NCBI GenBank assembly: GCA_019914995.1
Contig: CM034128.1
Coordinates: forward strand, 3,722,501 to 3,786,500
Origin: Acanthochlamys bracteata
Taxonomy: Eukaryota > Streptophyta > Magnoliopsida > Pandanales > Velloziaceae
Reading direction: 5' to 3'
Length of the DNA: 64,000 nt
This document shows positions 1-9,570 of this stretch, one piece after another. A program made the translations under genes and the position numbers. Positions within the stretch are counted from its first letter, which is position 1. The number at the start of each line of letters is the position of its first letter. Below the pieces are notes generated by a model that was not told the origin of the DNA, did not search any database, and was given only the letters and a program-made list of their open reading frames with translations.

Positions 1-100
1 CAATCAATATCCTTGAAACTTTGATAGCGACTTATAGTGGATGATATACAATGTCTCATTATATTTACCATGTGATTTAATGCCATGTGATTTAATGTAG

Positions 101-523
101 AAAGAGAAGAATGCATCGCATGCTGACACATCAAAACAAAAGCAAGTTACAGAAGGTGATGGCAGTGATTCTGATGATAGCTCAGTGGAGGATTCACCAA
201 GAGTGGTATATCGATCTCCTTTTATCACTCAGGTATGTCTTTGCACCTTGTACTAATCTCTCTGGGCACCCTATTTTCTTAGTTGCTAATGTTAACTTCA
301 TTTTACTCGTGAATCCTTCTGTTATTTTATTTACATTCTTTTCTAAAGACTTATCTTTCACACAATTTGTTCTATATAAAATGAACCCATAGTGTATCAA
401 CAAAGCACAGCACTGTGCCTATTCTCTGTAGAGAATCTGATTTCATATTTTATGCTCTATGTCCAGGGAATCGGAAGGCTGTTCAGGTGTCTATGCAATC
501 CAGCATATGATGTGGATGACTAG
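101..523 (+). CDS. 3' end of an unidentified gene (last two exons)
   Basis: Two exons can be joined. The first, 101-232, follows an AG and ends in a good donor (CAG|GTATGT). It encodes 44 residues in one frame, rich in Asp/Ser (GDGSDSDDSSVEDSP) and ending SPFITQ. The second, 467-523, follows TCCAG and continues in phase 0 as GIGRLFRCLCNPAYDVDD, then a TAG stop. The acidic-serine tract followed by a short basic/Cys C-terminus looks like the tail of a larger protein whose body lies left of the window. I do not recognise the family. The overlapping open frames in this stretch look like shadows. A CT/TA simple repeat at about 598-630 lies in the presumed 3' UTR. Confidence 0.45.
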
Positions 524-597
524 AGCTGTGCTCTTGATGCTTGTGTACCACCATATCTTTTCTCTTTCAGTTGTATTTTGTGAGATTACCAGTTACA

Positions 598-630
598 GTC
601 TCTCTCTCTCTCTTTATATATATATATACA
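598..630. repeat. (CT)n/(TA)n compound microsatellite
   Basis: A run of CT dinucleotides is followed directly by a run of TA dinucleotides. It lies downstream of the stop of the partial gene at the left edge. Confidence 0.8.
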
Positions 631-1059
631 GAATATCTGTTGATAGTGTTCTGTTTTTCACTCTTCATGTTTCTTATATTTCGCTCCCCTTTTGTGGTTG
701 TAAAGACTAAAACTATCGAATGGTTTGGGTATATAAAATTTATGAAATCTGGATGGTTTGCATTGAAGGATGGAAATGGAAAACATTAGCCCCGGAGGGG
801 AGAACCAGTTTTATCGCCCTTGCCGGTAATCACGTTCAAACATGAAGGTTGCTTCCTGCTTGACCAATTGGTTGAGAAAATTTGCGCAAGTCTCTGTTGG
901 CCTACGCGCCTCGGATAATTAGGTTGTACCAAGACTTATTTGCGACATCGGTGGCAAAAGTAGTTGTTCATACATGGCAGCATTTTTGGGTGCAAAGTAA
1001 TGAAAGCTGAATATTAGCTATTGGCTAATATCCATTGACCTCTATAATTCACATTAAGC

Positions 1060-1256
1060 GCTACATGATTTACCTTGCGATAATGGAAAGGGGTACTTTA
1101 CTAGACAATGGTTTTAAGTGGCAGATTGGTAGTGGGCAACAAGTTGCAATTCGGGACGCGTGGTGGGTTGGCAATCTTCCCATGAAGAGTCCATGGGCAT
1201 TTCCTTTCAATTTACAAACTGTTCTTAGCTTGGGCTCAGTATCGATGGGTCCAAAC
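1060..1256 (+). mobile_element. LINE (non-LTR retrotransposon) 3' fragment, left half
   Basis: The frame translates to a stretch containing GFKWQIGSGQQVAIRDAWW. This matches the conserved [GL][RK]W.IG.G..[IV].I...[PW]W signature found after the reverse transcriptase in plant L1-type LINEs, just before the zf-RVT region. The coding sequence stops abruptly where the copia LTR begins at about 1257 and resumes beyond it at about 5458. Sequence between about 785 and 1060 may belong to the same element but shows no clear domain. Degenerate and not functional. Confidence 0.6.
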
Positions 1257-1436
1257 GGTTAGCTTGAGTCAACACATAATTTATTTTAAATATTTTTTCT
1301 AATTATTTTAGATATTTTTTTTAAAATTAAATATTTTTTTATTATTCTAAAATTTTTCTTATTTAGTATTATAAGGAGCCTATATATATGTACTTATATT
1401 GAACTATTAGAATAAGATTGAAAGAGTTTTTTAATA
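1257..1436 (+). repeat. 5' LTR of copia element
   Basis: 180 bp, aligned over its full length with 5255-5434: 25 substitutions, of which 23 are transitions, plus two compensating 1-base indels. The canonical TG start has decayed to GG and the CA end to TA. It contains a TATA-like run (CCTATATATATG) near 1379-1390 that could have been the promoter. Confidence 0.92.
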
Positions 1437-1448
1437 TGGTACCAGAGC
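1437..1448 (+). other. Primer-binding site (initiator tRNA-Met type)
   Basis: TGGTACCAGAGC directly follows the 5' LTR. The usual plant copia primer site complementary to the 3' end of initiator tRNA-Met is TGGTATCAGAGC; this copy has one mismatch. Confidence 0.85.
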
Positions 1449-1786
1449 AAAAACTCTAGATCTGTCCGCCGCCGTCGTGGAGATAACGACTGTTACGGCC
1501 AAATTTCGACCAGACTATCCGTTGCGATCGTGGAGATACGATTACAACGGTTAGAAATTCCGACCAAGATATCCGGCGTTTTAACAGGATTAGATCTATA
1601 AAAAAAAATTCATCATCAAACCTATCTGCCGCTGCCATCGTCAACACTTCCGCCGCTGTTGCTTACTGTCGCAATAGTCGCTGCCTCCAACAGCCAGATC
1701 CGCTGCTCTGCCGAAGCTGCCGCCAGACCGCTCAACTAAAATCTTTATCGCCGATCGCTCTTGATTCAAACTCAAATCTGAGCTGA

Positions 1787-4700
1787 ATGGAGACATGTAC
1801 TTATTATGGTAAGTTTTGCCACAATAAAGACTTATGTTTCAAATTAATTGGATATCCAGATTTGGAAAGAATTGAGAAAAAAAGAAAGCTCCTTAAAGAA
1901 GCACAGGTTGGTTCAGATTTGTCAAATTCAGGTAACGAAACATGTGCTTTAAATACCATTTCAGATTCTAACAAGGATACGAGATGGATTCTAGATTCTG
2001 GGGCCACGGATCATATGACATTTAATTCGAAAAACTTTCATACCACGACTATTCCAGTTAGACATAATGTGACATATGCTAATGAAGACACTTATATAGT
2101 GACAGGTGCTGGGACAGTGATGTTGACACCATCTTTGTCTCTACAAGATTGCTTACTTGTTCCTTCTTTATCAAATAACATATCGTCTATTGGACAAATC
2201 ACTGAACAATTGAATTGTATTATTCTATTGTATCCATATTTTTGTTTACTTCAGGATATCCAGACACATGAGATTATTAAGCGTGGTACTAAAAGAGGAG
2301 GCCTATATTATTTGGATGATATCAGTTCAGGAAGAGTTCATAGCGTTTGTAGATCTGATATTGACAAGAAGAATAAAGTTTGGCTTTGGCATCACGACTA
2401 GGTTATGTTTCTTTTGCTTATTTACGTCATTTATTGCCCTCTTTATTTTCTAGCTCAAAGAGTCTGAATTTCAGTGTGAAGCTTGCATTCTTACTAAGAG
2501 TCACCGAGTGTCTTATTTTTCTGTTATGAGTAAACGATCAACTCCGTTTGAATTAGTACATTCAGATGTTTGGGGACCCTTTTCCGTTATGACACTTACT
2601 GGTATTAGGTAGTTTGTGACATTTGTGGATGATTGCACAGGTATGACATGGTTATATATTTTGAAAAATAAAAGTGATGTAGTAGATATATTTGTGCGGT
2701 TTCACAAGATGATGCAGACTCAATTTTCTTTTCCTATTCGATTCTTTCGCTCTGATAATGGAGGAGAGTATGTTAATACCTCTTTGAGCTCTTATCTTCA
2801 TCAGCATAATATTATTCATGAATCCTCATGTCCACACACACCACAACAAAATGGAGTGGCTAAAAGAAAAAATCGACATATTTTAGAGACCACCCGTACT
2901 TTATTATTTGGAACTCATATTCCAAAGCACTATTGGGTAGATGCAGTTCAGTCTGCAGTTTATTTGATTAACCGCATGCTTTCTAGAGTGCTAAATTTTC
3001 GGACATCACTTGAGGTTTTAGCTACATTTGTCACTATACCTTCTGTTCTCTCACTTTCACCTCGGATTTTTGAATCTATTGCATTAGTACATTTGTAGAA
3101 GACTCAGAGGAACAAATTAGATCCATGTGCTTGGAGGTACGTTTTTCTTGGTTATGGTCCTCAGCAGAAAGGTTATCGCTGTTATCATCCTTCGACATGC
3201 CGTACTTTTGTGACTATAGATGTGACATTTCTAGAGTTAGAAATATACTTTGTCAGATCGATATCACATTCAGATCTTCAGGGGGAGATATAAGCTACGG
3301 AAGATCTGAATTGGCTTACCATTAAACTCAGCACACATATTGAGGAAGGTCAGAGACAATGTGTGAGTTATGACTCAGGTCTAAAAGAGAATAGAACTAC
3401 TGAACATGAATTAAAAAAAATAGAAGAGGTAGAAGGAGCTGAAGTTGTGGGAGAAATGTCTCACTCGCATCCTTTAGTACCTCTTCAAACTACTGATGAT
3501 ATCATTGAGATAAGCATCGAAACTCAAAATGATATTATGGATAAATCTAACATTGTCAACAGAAGTTATTAACTACATACAGAGAAAATCGTGAAAAACT
3601 TTCTGAGAGATATTCATCAGAAGGAAAAGTCTCTACATATCCTATTGCTAATCATGTATCTTCTCACAGACTGTCTTCTTCATATGTGGCTTTCATCAAT
3701 CAGGACTCTTCCTTCTAGCACTAGAGAAGCCTTATCCGATCCTAAATGGACTAAGGCTATGAATGAAGAGATGGATGCTCTTCAGAAAAATTTGACTTGG
3801 GAGATAGTGCCACTACCAGAAGGAAAAAAAACGGTTGGCTGTAAGTGGGTGTACACTATCAAATACAAAGCAGATGGAACGATAGAGAGGTATAATGCAA
3901 GGTTAGTGGCCAAGAGATATTCACAGACTTATGGAGTGGATTATCACGAGACATTTGCTCCAGTTGCAAAAATTAATACCATCAGAGTATTGCTGTCTCT
4001 CGTAGCAAATCTTGATTGGCCCTTGCAGCAGTTTGATGTAAAGAATGCATTTCTTCATGGTGAATTAGAAAAAAAAGTGTATATGGAACTTCCACCTGGT
4101 TATGGTGTATCGGAAGAACTGAATATGTCCGCAGGCTAAAAAAGGCTCTGTACGGGCTAAAACAATCTCCAAGAGCATGGTTTGGTAGATTTAGTCAAGC
4201 CTTAAGCAGATATGGTTACCGAGAGAGTAATGCTGATCATACATTATTCTTGAAGAATCAGAATGATAAGGTAACTACTTTGATAATCTATGTTGATGAT
4301 ATGATTGTTACAAGTAATGATCATGAAGAAATTCAGAAATTGAAGACATATCTAGCCTCTGAATTCGAGATGAAAGAACTTGGAGAGTTGAAATATTTTT
4401 TGGGCATTGAAGTGGCCAGATTTAAGCAATGTATTTTTCTATCACAAAGAAAATATGTCCTTGACTTATTATCTAAGACAGAAATGTCGGATTGTAAACC
4501 TGCCGACACACCTATCATTGAGAATCATAACTTAGTAGAGCTCCCTAATTAAGTGCCAGTAGCTAAGAAAAAATATCAACGATTAGTTGGTAGGTTGATT
4601 TATTTATCACATATTCGTCCTGATATAGCATATGCTGTTAGCGTTGTCAGTCAGTTTATGCATTCTTCAAGTGTTGATCAATATGGAAGCTGTGAACAGA

Positions 4701-5033
4701 ATTCTGATATACTTGAAATCTGCACTAGGCAGAGGATTATTATTTAGAAAACATAATCATCTGAATATAGATGGATATACTGATACAGACTGGGCAGGAG
4801 ATAAGACAGATAGACGCTCTACATCTGGCTATTTTATATTTGTTGGAGGTAATCTAGTCACATGGAGGAGTAAGAAACAGAAAGTTGTTGCTCGATCTTC
4901 TGCTGAAGCTGAATATAGAGGAATGGCACATGGAGTTTGTGAACTTATATGGCTTCGAATATTATTGACAGAGTTTGGTTTTCCTCCAAGGAGTTCTATG
5001 AAGCTATTTTGTGATAATAAGGCTGCATAAAAA
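1787..5033 (+). pseudogene. copia gag-pol pseudogene
   Basis: The frame opens with a zinc-knuckle-like CTYYGKFCHNKDLCFKLIGYP, where the second Cys of the usual motif is Tyr. The protease motif WILDSGATDHMT follows near 1984-2019. GAG-pre-integrase runs to a stop near 2401. The integrase core at about 2560-3100 includes HSDVWGP and FRSDNGGEY, with a stop within it. Reverse transcriptase lies at about 3740-4540 ([12 protein letters not shown], then after a frameshift YVDDMIVTSND). RNase H lies at about 4760-5030 (RSSAEAEYR) and ends in a stop near the DNKAA motif. At least five stops or frameshifts break it. The lineage within copia was not resolved. Confidence 0.9.
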
Positions 5034-5245
5034 TATTGCTCATAATCCAGTATAGCATGATCGCACCAAGCATATTGAGGTGGATCGACATTTCATCAAA
5101 GAGAAATTAGATTCAAAGTTAATTGAGTTACCTTTTGTGAACTCCGAAGTACAGCTAGCAGACATATTGACAAAGGGTGTCTCGAGTAGAATTTTTTATG
5201 ACTCACTAAGCAAGTTGGGCATCGATGATATCTTTGCACCAACTT

Positions 5246-5254
5246 GAAGGGGAG
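5246..5254 (+). other. Polypurine tract of copia element
   Basis: GAAGGGGAG lies immediately upstream of the TG that opens the 3' LTR at 5255. This is the expected plus-strand primer position. Confidence 0.8.
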
Positions 5255-5434
5255 TGTTGGCGTGAGTCAACACATAATTTATCTTAGATATCTTTTCTAA
5301 TTATTTTAGATATCTTTCCTTAGAATTAGATATTTTTTATTATTCTAGAACTCTCCTTATTTAGTATTACAAAGAGTCTATATATATGTACTTGTATTGA
5401 ACTATTGAAATAAAATTGAAAGAGTTCTTCAACA
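5255..5434 (+). repeat. 3' LTR of copia element
   Basis: Starts with TGTTGG and ends with CAACA, so both canonical TG and CA ends survive. Its length of 180 bp equals that of the 5' LTR, from which it differs mainly by C/T and G/A transitions. Confidence 0.93.
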
Positions 5435-5457
5435 TGGCTCAGTATCGATGGGTCCAA

Positions 5458-5620
5458 GACTGCGCAGCTGATTCGAAGGTTTTCCTAATGAGATTGCTCA
5501 CAGAATTCTATTGTATGCCAATTGCGAAGAGCTTCATGGTAACAAGACAATATGCTGCGATGAGGTAAACGCTTAAAACCACTACGAATTGTTGGAAGAG
5601 CTGAACGTCTCGTCATACTT
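5458..5620 (+). mobile_element. LINE fragment, right half
   Basis: After the copia element one frame reads FEGFPNEIAHRILLYANCEE. This fits the F...EA..IL segment that follows the W-IG-G motif in plant LINE ORF2. It continues the fragment at 1060-1256, so the two halves were once contiguous and were split by the copia insertion. An in-frame TGA stop sits just before FEGFP. Confidence 0.5.
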
Positions 5621-5624
5621 CATT

Positions 5625-6313
5625 CAGGGTGTGTTTGGTAGTGCGTTTGGAGAAAATTTTGTTCCCCAAACGCACTACACAGTAAAAATATGTATTTGGT
5701 AGTGTTTGGTTGAAAAACAGCGTATCCGAACTATTATTTTTAACCAAAACACTACTCTATCTAAATTACAAATTTAACCTTAGAATAAATATTATCTAAA
5801 ATAATTATGTAAAAAGAACAAATATTATTTAAAATAATTTTAATAAATATTTAAAAAATTATTAAATATCTAACAACTTATTCAATATTTAATAAATTAT
5901 TTAACTATCAATTATTTAACAAATATTTTAAATAATTATTTAACAAACTATTTTATAAAATAATAATAATTTTTAATTTAAATAGATATTTATATAAAAT
6001 AATTAATTTAAATATTTTTATTTTAAAAAATCAATACAAAATCAGTTTATTAAATATAATATTTTTTAAATACGTATTTTATTCTAAATAGCATCAATAA
6101 TTTAGTATATATATATCAATAACGAACACAAAATATCAAAAGATAATTCAGTAATTTTTATATCTCTTTATTTAAAAAGTATTTTATCCAAAAATACTAT
6201 CAAATATCATTCTAGAAAAACTTTTTTCTTTCTATTTTTCAAAGGCTACTTTTTTTTCTAAAAGCTCCGTTCAAAATTTTTTTTTTTCATAAGCAAACTC
6301 AAACGGCTCCCTG
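5625..6313. mobile_element. Probable non-autonomous hAT-like element (MITE)
   Basis: The left end CAGGGTGTGTTTGG and the inverted right end (CAGGGAGCCGTTTGAG) form an imperfect terminal inverted repeat beginning CAGGG, typical of hAT-type elements. The interior is about 690 bp, very AT-rich and non-coding. No convincing 8-bp target duplication is visible (ACTTCATT on the left, AAAATAAT on the right), so the exact ends or class may be wrong. Confidence 0.4.
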
Positions 6314-6694
6314 AAAATAATATCAGCTGGATCCGGAAGATACAAGTCCACTACCAAGTACAGGTTCTCATCTCCATCACAGGATCAACTCTTCCCACCA
6401 GAGTGACGTGACGGCATATGTGAACGCAGCCATGAATGCGTGAAGAAATCAACCTCGCGACATGCAGTATCTCGTTATATCAGGATTGGCAGAGTCCTTG
6501 CATATAGTTTGTGGAATATCTCGACTTCAGGCAACAAGGAAGCCATCTCCAAGAACGTTTAAAAAACCAATCTGATTCTTTTCCAAAAAAGCCACTGGAC
6601 CTTAACTCTAATTACGGGCTTTAATTGGGCTTTTGTGCTTTACTTGAAGTTTCAATTAAGACACAGAAACCTTAATACTACAGTAATCACAAGA

Positions 6695-9148
6695 ATGGCT
6701 GCAACTGGAGTAATAACAAACCATAGGATCAGGCACTGTCTATTCTCCCAATTCTTGTTCTATCCTTCTTCTCGGCTCACGCCGCAGTCCCTCTTCTTCC
6801 TTCACCGGTGCCGGAGCTCCGTTAACATTTCACAGCGTTGCAGAGCTAGACCTTCTTCTTGTTCTTCTAATACTGCTGCTGTTGCTCGAGCCATGGATTC
6901 TTCTTCTTCTTCTTCTTCTTCTTCCTATGCGAAAGAACTGGCAGCAGCTAAGAAGGCAGTGTTTCTTGCTGCACGTCTCTGCCAGGTTATTACTTTTAAG
7001 TAATTCTAATATGAATTTGGTCGGCGTGATTCTGTGTGATTTGATCTGAAATGGCTTTAAGAATTGGGTCGACATAATGACACGCTTTTTTTGCGGAAAT
7101 CGCTTAAAAATTTATCTTTATACTGTTCTTGGGATCTGTTGATTTTGTCTATGCGATATGTGCAGTATAATTACACGCTTTTTTGTCGGAAATCGCTTAA
7201 AATTTAATCTTTATGGTGTTCTTGGGATCTATTGATTTATGTCTAAGGGATATACGCAGTCTTCGGTTATTTTTCTGCTTGTTCTTGGAAATGTGCTTGG
7301 TTTCTGTTAGTTTGTTGTTCTGAAATGAATCCTTGTAGCTGGTCTAACCCGGTTTTCCATTTGTTGAATTGTTTGGTCAGTAAGTCCTGTTATTTCAGTG
7401 ATTTCTTGATGTTGGAATCAGTATTTGATGGTTCTGGATATTGTAGGGATCGTTGTTTTTTTTTTTTCCTTTCACATGTTTGTGTGATATCTGTTTATTG
7501 TGAATCGCCCCTTGCATTGACATGAAATTAACTCCTTTTGTGTTTCTGTTTCAGAAAGTTCAAAACGTGCTTGTAAAGTCAGATGTTCAATCAAAAGCAG
7601 ATAAAAGTCCTGTTACTGTAGCAGACTATGGTATGTGCTAGCTTTTCCAAATTTTTTAGTTGAGATAATTTATTCTCATGGTTTTACAGTGGGAAATTCA
7701 GTGGCATTAAATATTGATGCATCAAGATCTTTAACAGATAACGCCGTTCTTAAATATTTCATAAAACGAAGTTTATCAATAGTTTGCTGGGCGTGTCTAA
7801 CAGGTTATGGTTGAACTTTTCTATCTGTAATATGTTGTCCAGGCTCACAAGCTTTGGTTAGCTATGTTTTAAGTATGGAACTTCCTTCTGAATCCTTCTC
7901 GCTGGTGGCTGAGGAGGATTCTGAAGATCTCCTCAAGGATGAAGGCCAGGAAACTTTGAAAAAGATTACTGAACTCGTCAATGATACTTTATCTATTGAT
8001 AGTACATATCGCACATCTTTGTCCACACAGGATGTAATTGCTGCAATTGATAGTGGGAAGTCAGGAGGTGGACCAAATGGTCGCCATTGGGTTTTAGATC
8101 CAATAGATGGCACCAAAGGGTGAGTATGTCAGTTTATGCATATAATGCATAATCCTATGCCATCATTGTTTTGTATCTCAATTTTCTGCTGCGTTCATGT
8201 GTCGTTGTAGCTTCTTAAGAGGAGAGCAATATGCTATAGCGTTGGGCTTGCTGGACAAAGGAAAAGTTGTCTTGGGCGTGTTGGGATGCCCAAATCTTCC
8301 TCGTGCACTGATTTCTAGCCCTGATGGCCAAGTTGGATGCCTTTTCTTTGCTGAAGTTGGAAAGGGATCATATCTTCAATCACTAAGTGGTTCCTCTCCT
8401 ACCAAGGTTAATAATTCACTGGTTGGTTATCATCAGATTTCTGTGAGCTTATTTTCTTACTAAATCTCTATGATCTAATTTCAGATACATGTGAGCACCA
8501 TTGAAACGACAACAGATGCGTCTGTTTTCGAGTCTTTTGAAGCTGCTCACTCGATGCATGATCTTTCTAGCTCAATAGCAAAGGTATAAACAGGTTATCT
8601 ACTTTTTGTACATCCCTGCACATAGTTATGTAAGTAGCATAATACTAATTTGTATGCTTTCTTATGCAGAAACTTGGTGTGCAAGCTCCACCAGTTAGAA
8701 TTGATAGCCAGGCAAAATATGGTGCTCTTGCCAGAGGAGATGGCGCCATATATATGCGTTTTCCACATCAGGGCTACCGGGAGAAGATATGGGACCATGC
8801 TGCTGGCTCTATTGTGGTGTCAGGTATGATGCCTACTGTGTGCATTTGTGAGATTTACATTATACATGTTGAACTCATTTATGCACGATGAAATTTCTGT
8901 ACTTTCTGGTATCATAAGAGTATGAAGGCTTTCTTTGATGCTACTATTTTTCATAGTGAACTACTGGTTTTGCAGAAGCTGGTGGCTTAGTGTTGGATGC
9001 TGCAGGAAATGCTTTGGACTTCTCAAAAGGAAGATATCTTGATCTTGATACTGGCATTATCGTAACAAATAAAAAGCTAATGCCCTCACTCTTAGCTGCT
9101 GTTCAAGAAGCTCTGGAAGAAAAATCTCAGTCACCTTCCCATTTGTAA
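6695..9148 (+). CDS. SAL1: 3'(2'),5'-bisphosphate nucleotidase / inositol polyphosphate 1-phosphatase (SAL1 type)
   Basis: Hydrolyses 3'-phosphoadenosine 5'-phosphate (PAP) to AMP in chloroplasts and mitochondria. PAP is a by-product of sulfation and a retrograde stress signal; the enzyme also acts on inositol bis/trisphosphates. Seven exons: 6695-6985, 7555-7630, 7843-8119, 8211-8406, 8485-8583, 8670-8823, 8976-9148; all joins keep frame and give 421 residues. Metal-site motifs are intact: AEED at about 145-148, DPIDGT at about 208-213, WDHAAG at about 354-359. The first 66 residues are Ser/Arg-rich, like a transit peptide. A second ATG at 6893 (residue 67), before a (TCT)n-encoded Ser run, would give a 355-residue protein close to the short form of the Arabidopsis enzyme. 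Intron 1 contains an 88-bp tandem duplication. Confidence 0.93.
7080..7260. repeat. Tandem duplication (about 88 bp x 2) in SAL1 intron 1
   Basis: Units 7080-7166 and 7173-7260 share ACACGCTTTTTT, GGAAATCGCTTAAAA, GTTCTTGGGATCT and a terminal CAGT, with scattered substitutions. The two units lie almost head-to-tail within the intron. No coding content. Confidence 0.85.
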
Positions 9149-9570
9149 TCAATTTATGTATTACTGAGGCTTATTTGTTCCTAATTCCAACTTGCAAATT
9201 TTGCCTTGTATCTGATAAGCATATGAACTGTAACTCTTCCGAAATCTTGATTCTCAACATAGTTCTTGAACATATTGCAAGATAATAAAATTAACTGTTC
9301 ACGAGACTTGCAACAATAATGTTGTAGATTATCAATTTCAATAATGTTTCTTCATTTGACATAACTTAGACTACAAGAATACAATGTGCCAATGACACAT
9401 CAAATATTTACTTGAAGGCATTTCATATTTGTGCTGCCCGTTGCCTGGTACATTTTCGCTAGACAACTTCAATGTAATTATTGAACAACTGATACAGGAA
9501 AAGATATGTTGCTTTGGAGGGGTTCCCAATCTCAGGTGAGACGTTCTCCTGGTATGCATGTAAGAATTCT
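9149..9570. other. Convergent 3' UTR interval between SAL1 and BCKDH E1-alpha
   Basis: 422 bp separate the two stop codons, which face each other. AATAAA-like signals occur on both strands (for example AATAAAA near 9285 on +). No gene is visible. Confidence 0.6.

Larger units (their letters stand above)
1257..5434 (+). mobile_element. Ty1/copia LTR retrotransposon, decayed, nested in a LINE
   Basis: Both LTRs are 180 bp (1257-1436 and 5255-5434). A primer-binding site follows the 5' LTR and a purine tract precedes the 3' LTR. The internal order is zinc knuckle, protease, integrase, reverse transcriptase, RNase H, which is the copia order (integrase before RT). The coding region is broken by several stops and frameshifts. 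Only about 340 bp separate the primer site from the zinc knuckle, so most of gag is missing. The 25 LTR differences imply an old insertion. A 22-bp direct repeat (1233-1254 and 5436-5457) flanks the element. Confidence 0.93.
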
